Of a stretch of 9,097 nucleotides of DNA, positions 4,975-9,097 are shown in pieces. The notes below the pieces were generated by a model. The model did not search any database. It had not been told where the DNA came from and saw nothing but the letters and a program-made list of their open reading frames with translations. The translations under genes were made by a program, and so were the position numbers. This DNA comes from JBGPLH01 sp041486365 [NCBI: Thermodesulfobacteriota bacterium]. Lineage in GTDB: Bacteria > JAUYMQ01. Location: NCBI GenBank assembly GCA_041486365.1, contig JBGPLH010000112.1, forward strand, positions 1-9,097, in the 5' to 3' direction. Numbering within the stretch: position 1 is the first letter of the stretch; the number at the start of each line of letters is the position of its first letter.

Positions 4975-5877
4975 TCAGAACGTGGACCGAAGTGCGCGCG
5001 CGAAACCCTGCTCGACGTCGTCGCTGCGCGATCCGTCCGTGGCGGTGAACTTGTAGTACCCCTGATTGAGACCGATCAGGCAGAGATCCCAGTTCCCGTT
5101 CGAGTCGGCCGTGTCGCTGCCGTTGAAGGGGCCGCCGAGCCCCTCGGCTGTGACATTGATGCTGGCGCCCGCCGCCGAGGTTCCGAACACGCAGGCGGTG
5201 GTATTGGCGTCGTTCTCGTTGAGCCGGGTGTAGGAGCCGCCCAGCAACTCCGCGATCCGGACCCGACTACCACCCCCCGAAAAGCTCGAGTCGGTGAAAA
5301 TCAGGCGATCCCTGGGGTTCGGGAACACCTGCGAGGAGAACGACAGCGGCACCCTGACGAACTCGGCCGGCACGACATCGAAATACTCGACGCTGATCTT
5401 GGGACGCCGGAGCGTCATCGCGAGCCACTTGTCGAAGCTCGTCGGCTCGCCCCAGAGCCAGGCCTCGATCAACCTGTCCGTGCAGCCCCCCATGCCCCGG
5501 AGCTGCTGGGGGTCGTCCGAGCTCACGCCGTACATGTCGATCGCATCCCGGACATCACAGAGCGCATCCTTGTAACCATCGTTGTACGCGTCGAGCGCGT
5601 TGTATCCGGCCTGGCCGATCTGGCCGACGAGGTTGGAGACGTTCACCTCGTTGACCACCCTCGGCAGCTCGCGGATCTGATTGGACACCTCGCCCCTGAT
5701 CACGCCGACGGATTGCGCGAACTCGCCCGAGATGGACTGAAGCTGCACGCGCAGGAGGACCTGGTTATCGAGGCCGGTGCTGAAGGTGGGAAGCGCGAAG
5801 AATGCCACGACGGCGATGAGAAGGGTTTTCCAGAGCAGACGGCGGCCGGCGCGGGGCCGCTGCGAGGGGGGTCGCAT
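4975..5877 (-). CDS. Exported protein of a tandem paralogue family, second copy; function unknown
   Basis: 300 aa, closest to the third copy: both have L-L-W-K-T-L-L-I and A-L-P-T-F-S-T in the signal region, and a G-C-T-D or S-C-T-D motif near residue 132. Residues 35-115 look like long amphipathic helices (V-Q-L-Q-S-I-S-G-E-F ... G-Q-I-G-Q-A-G-Y-N-A-L). The middle segment (161-195) reads I-S-V-E-Y-F-D-V ... Q-V-F-P-N-P-R-D-R-L-I-F-T-D. The Ig-like tail holds A-E-G-L-G-G-P-F-N-G-S-D-T-A-D (244-258), C229 and C266. An extra Cys (C107) makes four cysteines, so two disulfides are possible here. The last residue is Phe. The ATG is preceded by GGAGGATTCC, a good ribosome binding site. The 89-bp gap to the first copy holds a direct repeat of CGCCGGTT but no clear terminator, so one operon is likely. 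Not recognised as a named family. Confidence 0.85.
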   Translation of the reverse strand: MRPPSQRPRAGRRLLWKTLLIAVVAFFALPTFSTGLDNQVLLRVQLQSISGEFAQSVGVIRGEVSNQIRELPRVVNEVNVSNLVGQIGQAGYNALDAYNDGYKDALCDVRDAIDMYGVSSDDPQQLRGMGGCTDRLIEAWLWGEPTSFDKWLAMTLRRPKISVEYFDVVPAEFVRVPLSFSSQVFPNPRDRLIFTDSSFSGGGSRVRIAELLGGSYTRLNENDANTTACVFGTSAAGASINVTAEGLGGPFNGSDTADSNGNWDLCLIGLNQGYYKFTATDGSRSDDVEQGFARALRSTF

Positions 5878-5966
5878 GGAATCCTCCGTTGAAAAGCCGT
5901 ACTCTTGGATCCCGCGCCGGTTCTTTCGCCCGGGCGGGGTACGCCGGTTGCCTTGAACGGGCGGCG

Positions 5967-6857
5967 CTAGAACTTGAACTTCGGCTGGAGGAACCGGAAA
6001 CCCTGCTCGTGGGTTTCCGTGCTGCTGCCGTCATCGGCCTCGAACTTGTAGTTGCCGTACTTGAGCGTCAGACAGACGTCCCATTTCCCGTTCAGATCGG
6101 CCGTATCGGACCCGTTGAAGGGTCCGCCCAGTCCCTCCGCCGTCACGTCCACGTTCGCGCTGGGTAGAGCTAGTCCGAAGACGCAGGCCCTGCTCGTGGC
6201 ATCAGGGTCACCCGCGAAGGCGTAGCTGCCTCCCACGATTCCGCCCACGCGGAGATTCCCCGCGCCCCCGCCCATCATTCCCGGATCCGTGAACAGGAGC
6301 CTGTCACTCGTCGTGGTGAAGACCTGCGCCGACATGATGACTGGGCTGCGGATGAACCTGTCCTGCAGGACGTCGAACCGCTCGACGTTCAACCGGGTTC
6401 CGCGCAGGGACATCGCAAGCGACTTCTTGAAGCCCACGGGCGCCGTCCAGAGGATATTCTCCGCGATGGCGTCGGCATCCGTTCCCACGCCCCGGAGCTG
6501 GCTCGCGGACAGGGGATCCAGCCCGGTGTTCTGCACGAGATTGTCGATCCCATTGAGCGTGTTCTGGTAGGCGATATTGAAGTCGAAGTAGGCGTTGTAG
6601 CCGATGTCCCCGATAGCCTCGATCGTGGCGTTGAAGCCGGCCTCCGGGACGGTTTTGGGAACCGCCACGAGATCCACCCTCACGTTCGACTGGATCTCCC
6701 GCGCCTCGAACTGGAAGTCGCCGATGAGCGCCTGAATGCCGCCGATGAGCGGATCGCTTCCCTTTCCGGCGCCGGGGGTGGGGAACGCGAGAGATACGAG
6801 CAGGATGACGATGAGCAGACCGCGGCCGACGAGGGGCCGCGAAGCGGGGGGTCGCAT
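5967..6857 (-). CDS. Exported protein of a tandem paralogue family, first copy; function unknown
   Basis: 296 aa, the most divergent of the three. M-R-P-P-A-S-R-P-L-V-G-R precedes a hydrophobic core (G-L-L-I-V-I-L-L-V-S-L-A-F) and P-T-P-G-A-G-K-G, consistent with a cleavable Sec signal. It lacks the L-L-W-K-T block and the middle Cys (G-V-G-T-D replaces G-C-T-D near 125). It keeps Q-L-R-G (120-123), L-N-V-E-R-F-D-V (156-163), D-R-L-L-F-T-D (185-191), the Ig-like tail A-E-G-L-G-G-P-F-N-G-S-D-T-A-D (240-254) and the Cys pair C225/C262. It ends K-F-K-F. GGAGGAACCT stands before the ATG. It is the first gene of the cluster, after a candidate terminator and a leader hairpin. Shared architecture points to gene duplication followed by divergence. 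Structural, adhesive or binding roles are all conceivable; none is shown. Confidence 0.85.
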   Translation of the reverse strand: MRPPASRPLVGRGLLIVILLVSLAFPTPGAGKGSDPLIGGIQALIGDFQFEAREIQSNVRVDLVAVPKTVPEAGFNATIEAIGDIGYNAYFDFNIAYQNTLNGIDNLVQNTGLDPLSASQLRGVGTDADAIAENILWTAPVGFKKSLAMSLRGTRLNVERFDVLQDRFIRSPVIMSAQVFTTTSDRLLFTDPGMMGGGAGNLRVGGIVGGSYAFAGDPDATSRACVFGLALPSANVDVTAEGLGGPFNGSDTADLNGKWDVCLTLKYGNYKFEADDGSSTETHEQGFRFLQPKFKF

Positions 6858-6873
6858 AGGTTCCTCCGTGGCG

Positions 6874-6897
6874 GGTTACCGGCGCGAGGCCGGAACC
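6874..6897 (-). repeat. Stable leader hairpin before the paralogue cluster
   Basis: GGTT-A-CCGGC (6874-6883), a GCGAG loop and GCCGG-AACC (6889-6897) form a 9-bp stem with one bulged base. It ends about 17 bp upstream of the first paralogue's start codon, just ahead of its ribosome binding site. It has no T-run and is not a terminator. It may stabilise the mRNA or affect initiation. Confidence 0.45.
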
Positions 6898-6940
6898 GTG
6901 AGGGGTCATGCGTCTTGGGCCACCCACCCCCTTCATAGAT

Positions 6941-6992
6941 GAAAACCCGAAGCCCGCGCAAGGCATCCCCCCGCGCGGCGCTCCAGGTTTTC
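6941..6992 (-). terminator. Candidate intrinsic terminator after the iron-permease-like gene
   Basis: An outer stem GAAAACC (6941-6947)/GGTTTTC (6986-6992) encloses an inner stem CCGCGC (6954-6959)/GCGCGG (6973-6978). Read on the minus strand, this is an A-run, a GC-rich stem and GGGTTTTC. The T-run is separated from the inner stem by several bases, so the fit is imperfect. It lies 23 bp after the stop codon at 7015 and probably separates the regulator/permease pair from the paralogue cluster. The symmetry would also allow action in the other direction. Confidence 0.5.
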
Positions 6993-7014
6993 GGCCACGG
7001 CCCTGTCCCCAAGG

Positions 7015-7473
7015 TCAGAGCTTCTCGATCTCCACGGTCGTCTTGCCGCCCCGCCGGAGCTTCCTCGCGTCCTGGACGAGCCTCAGGAACCGCAGGTGCA
7101 GCTCCTCCAGATCGTCCTCGGAGAAGTCCTCGATCGAGATCAGGCGGTTACTCGCCCCCTCGGTGGAGGCGATCAGCTCGTTCAGCTTGAGCTGAACCGC
7201 CCGCGACTCCTTGTTCTGCGTGTGCTGGATGAGGAAGACCATGAGGAAGGTGAGAATGGTGGTCCCCGTGTTGATGACGAGCTGCCAGGTGTCCGAGAAG
7301 CGAAAGATCGGCCCGGTCAGCGCCCACGCGAGCACGACCAGGACGGCTATGCCGAAGCCCCAGGCGGACCCGGTGGCGCCGGCCGTTCTTCCGGCGAGGT
7401 GATCGAACCATCCCTTCAGGCCCGCGTAGGGCGACCGCCTTCGCAGCTTCACCGTGTCCATCAGCTTCATCAC
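7015..7473 (-). CDS. Low-affinity iron permease family membrane protein
   Basis: 152 aa with two hydrophobic helices (about 37-57 and 63-83). The second runs into the characteristic segment I-L-T-F-L-M-V-F-L-I-Q-H-T-Q-N (73-87), followed by R-A-V-Q-L-K-L-N-E-L-I (91-101). This pattern and length are typical of the bacterial low-affinity iron permease family (Pfam Iron_permease), small relatives of yeast Fet4. Iron transport by the bacterial members is inferred from that similarity and is not firmly established. The C-terminal 50 residues are cytoplasmic and charged (F-S-E-D-D-L-E-E-L-H-L-R-F-L). The start is ATG 7473 or the adjacent ATG 7470; both follow GGGAGGGG. The gene starts 52 bp after the NtrC-like gene with no terminator between them, so the two are probably cotranscribed. 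Confidence 0.88.
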   Translation of the reverse strand: MMKLMDTVKLRRRSPYAGLKGWFDHLAGRTAGATGSAWGFGIAVLVVLAWALTGPIFRFSDTWQLVINTGTTILTFLMVFLIQHTQNKESRAVQLKLNELIASTEGASNRLISIEDFSEDDLEELHLRFLRLVQDARKLRRGGKTTVEIEKL

Positions 7474-7525
7474 CCCTCCCGGATCGTTGCCCGCGGCTGC
7501 CCCTTTGCCATCCTCTTCCCCCCGC

Positions 7526-9028
7526 TCACCTATCCCGATCGGTGATCCCGTAGCGCTTGAGCTTCTCCATGAACGGGCGGAGCGAGATCCCGAGGGCGCG
7601 GGCTGTGCGCGTGCGGTTCCAGCCGTGGCGCTCGAGCTCGCGGAGGATCAGGGCGCGCTCATAGGCCTGCATCCGCTCCCGGAGAGTCGCCCCTTCCCCT
7701 TCCGCCGGATTCCCCGCGGCGGGGAGCGCGCCTTCCGCCGGGCCGGGCCGCGGGGCCTCGGCGCCCGCTGAGACGATCTTCTCGGAGAGGAGATCGGGGG
7801 TGATCGGCTCCCCCGGCGACAGGAGCGTGACGGCGCGCTCGATCTCGTGCTCGAGCTCGCGGACGTTGCCGGGAAAGCGGTACGCCTGCAGGCGGTCGAG
7901 AGCGTCGGCGGTGATTCCGGTCACGATCTTCTTCGCCCGGCGCGCGTACTTGTGCAGGAAGTGATCGACCAGGAGCGGCACGTCTTCCATGCGCTCGCGC
8001 AGCGGCGGCATGCGGATGGGGAAGACATGGAGGCGGTAGTAGAGATCCTCCCGGAAGCGTCCCGACCTCACCGCCTCCTCCAGGTCGCGGTTCGTGGCGG
8101 AAATGACGCGCACGTCCACCTTGCGGACGGACGTGTCACCCACGCGCTTGATCTCGCCCTCCTGCAGCACGCGCAGCAGCCCCGCCTGGAGCGCGGGCGG
8201 CATGTCGCCGATCTCGTCGAGGAAGATCGTCCCGCCGTCGGCCACTTCGAAGAGCCCCTTCTTCTCCTCCACGGCGCCGGTGAACGCGCCCTTGCGGTGG
8301 CCGAAGAGCTCGCTCTCGAGCAGGCTCTCCGAGAGCGACGCGCAGTTCTGCGCGACGAAGAGCCGCCCGCGGCGCGGGCTGTTGTAGTGAATCGCCCGGG
8401 CGACGATCTCCTTTCCCGTGCCGGTCTCCCCCGTGATCAGCACCGTGGTGGGCGAATCGATCACGCGCGTGAGGAGATCGAAGACGCGCTGCATCGCGGG
8501 GGAGCGCCCGATGATCTGATCGAAGCCGTAGAGGCTCTCGACCTCCCGCTTCAACTCCACGTTCTCGCGCACGAGCCGCGCGTTGAGCTGCCGCAGCTCC
8601 TCCGCGAGTCGCCGGTTGGCCTCCTCGAGATCGTGGGTCTCCAGCGCGCGCTTCACCTTCTGGCGTATCTCGGTCTCCTCCCAGGGCTTCGTGAGGTAGA
8701 GGTAGACCTTCCCGTTGTTGATCGCCTCGATGGCCGAGCCCATGTCGCTGTAGCCGGTGAGGATCATGCGGATGGCGTGGGGGCGCAACGCGATGCTCCG
8801 CTCGAGGAGCTCGGAGCCGGTCATGCCGGGCATCCGCTGGTCGGCCAGGATCAGGGCCACGTCCCGATCGCGGAGGATCCCGAGGGCCTCCTCGCCGCTC
8901 CCCGCGGTGAGGACCTCGTACTCGTCCTTGAAGGTGTACTCGATGAGCTTGAGGATGTCGGGCTCGTCGTCGACGACGAGGATCCGATGGGGCTCAACCG
9001 GGGCGGGTGCCGGCACGGCGCGCTCCAT
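7526..9028 (-). CDS. NtrC-family sigma54-dependent response regulator
   Basis: 500 aa. Receiver 14-130: D20/D21, phospho-acceptor D63 in I-L-A-D-Q-R-M-P-G, switch T91, K114. A coiled-coil linker follows (133-165). The AAA+ sigma54-interaction domain (about 170-400) has Walker A G-E-T-G-T-G-K-E (200-207), the sigma54-contacting loop G-A-F-T-G-A (247-252), Walker B G-T-I-F-L-D-E (266-272), R-F-R-E-D-L-Y-Y-R-L (324-333) and F-P-G-N-V-R-E-L (385-392). A Pro/Ala/Gly-rich linker (421-447) leads to a Fis-type HTH (about 453-495). The recognition helix reads I-S-L-R-P-F-M-E-K-L, with a Pro where relatives usually have Thr. The protein should hydrolyse ATP to open sigma54-RNA polymerase complexes when phosphorylated. 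The intergenic sigma54 promoter at 3897-3912 is a natural candidate target. No Shine-Dalgarno sequence precedes the ATG, but no better start exists in frame. Confidence 0.95.
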   Translation of the reverse strand: MERAVPAPAPVEPHRILVVDDEPDILKLIEYTFKDEYEVLTAGSGEEALGILRDRDVALILADQRMPGMTGSELLERSIALRPHAIRMILTGYSDMGSAIEAINNGKVYLYLTKPWEETEIRQKVKRALETHDLEEANRRLAEELRQLNARLVRENVELKREVESLYGFDQIIGRSPAMQRVFDLLTRVIDSPTTVLITGETGTGKEIVARAIHYNSPRRGRLFVAQNCASLSESLLESELFGHRKGAFTGAVEEKKGLFEVADGGTIFLDEIGDMPPALQAGLLRVLQEGEIKRVGDTSVRKVDVRVISATNRDLEEAVRSGRFREDLYYRLHVFPIRMPPLRERMEDVPLLVDHFLHKYARRAKKIVTGITADALDRLQAYRFPGNVRELEHEIERAVTLLSPGEPITPDLLSEKIVSAGAEAPRPGPAEGALPAAGNPAEGEGATLRERMQAYERALILRELERHGWNRTRTARALGISLRPFMEKLKRYGITDRDR

Positions 9029-9052
9029 GGGGGATGACGGGGGACTGTGCAG

Positions 9053-9081
9053 ACCATAGCCCGCGGATCGGGGCTTTTCAA
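9053..9081 (-). promoter_or_regulatory. Candidate sigma70-type promoter of the NtrC-like gene
   Basis: The minus strand reads TTGAAA (9081-9076), 17 bp, then TATGGT (9058-9053), 5/6 and 4/6 to the -35 and -10 consensus. The predicted start near 9046 gives a leader of only about 18 nt, with no purine-rich ribosome binding site before the ATG at 9028. The upstream gene lies outside the window. Confidence 0.5.
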
Positions 9082-9097
9082 GAAACAGCGCGGGCCC

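Noticed and set aside
5915-5955. Direct repeat of CGCCGGTT in the gap between the first and second paralogues
   Set aside because: Two 8-mers only, without promoter or terminator context; likely chance.
6905-6925. Possible second sigma54 site, TGGCCC...GC, before the first paralogue
   Set aside because: The spacing between the GG and GC elements is two bases too short and the -12 box lacks TT.
6920-6960. Promoter-like TTGCGC-N18-TATGAA before the first paralogue
   Set aside because: Only 3/6 and 4/6 consensus, and it overlaps the candidate terminator stem. A promoter is expected near here but this match is too weak to annotate.
1-9097. CRISPR arrays, tRNA or rRNA genes, insertion sequences, phage genes
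   Set aside because: No regularly spaced repeats, cloverleaf-like segments, transposase or integrase motifs were seen anywhere in the window.

Overview
The window is 9.1 kb of GC-rich bacterial DNA (roughly two thirds G+C by eye) in which every supported gene lies on the minus strand, so transcription runs from high to low coordinates. Sec-type signal peptides, a sigma54 activator, a sigma54 promoter and multidomain two-component proteins suggest an environmental Gram-negative-type bacterium with a large regulatory repertoire. The phylum cannot be fixed from the sequence.

In order of transcription. (1) 9081-7526: a plausible sigma70-type promoter and an NtrC-type sigma54 activator (receiver, AAA+, Fis-type HTH). 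(2) 7473-7015: a small two-helix membrane protein of the low-affinity iron permease type. It is followed by a candidate intrinsic terminator. (3) 6857-4052: three consecutive paralogous exported proteins of about 300 aa, with no recognised function. They share a signal peptide, a helical N-terminal half, a conserved middle segment and an Ig-like C-terminal domain with a conserved Cys pair. The run ends in an intrinsic terminator (3922-3974). (4) 3912-3413: a compact unit made of a full-consensus sigma54 promoter, a 63-codon ORF with a strong ribosome binding site, a hairpin-rich 3' region and a strong intrinsic terminator. A dyad-rich block 100-150 bp upstream is placed where an enhancer-binding protein would bind. 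(5) 3319-1: a soluble histidine kinase (cyclic-nucleotide-binding domain, GAF, HisKA, HATPase), then a receiver-PP2C phosphatase, then the first 35 codons of an RsbW-like anti-sigma kinase.

How the genes may work together (inference): the kinase could phosphorylate the receivers of both the NtrC-like activator and the phosphatase. These two receivers are about two thirds identical by hand count. One output would open sigma54 promoters, the obvious local target being the promoter at 3897-3912. The other would change the phosphorylation of an anti-sigma-factor antagonist and so feed an RsbW-type partner switch. The most novel parts are the sigma54-driven small transcription unit and the tandem family of exported proteins beside it.
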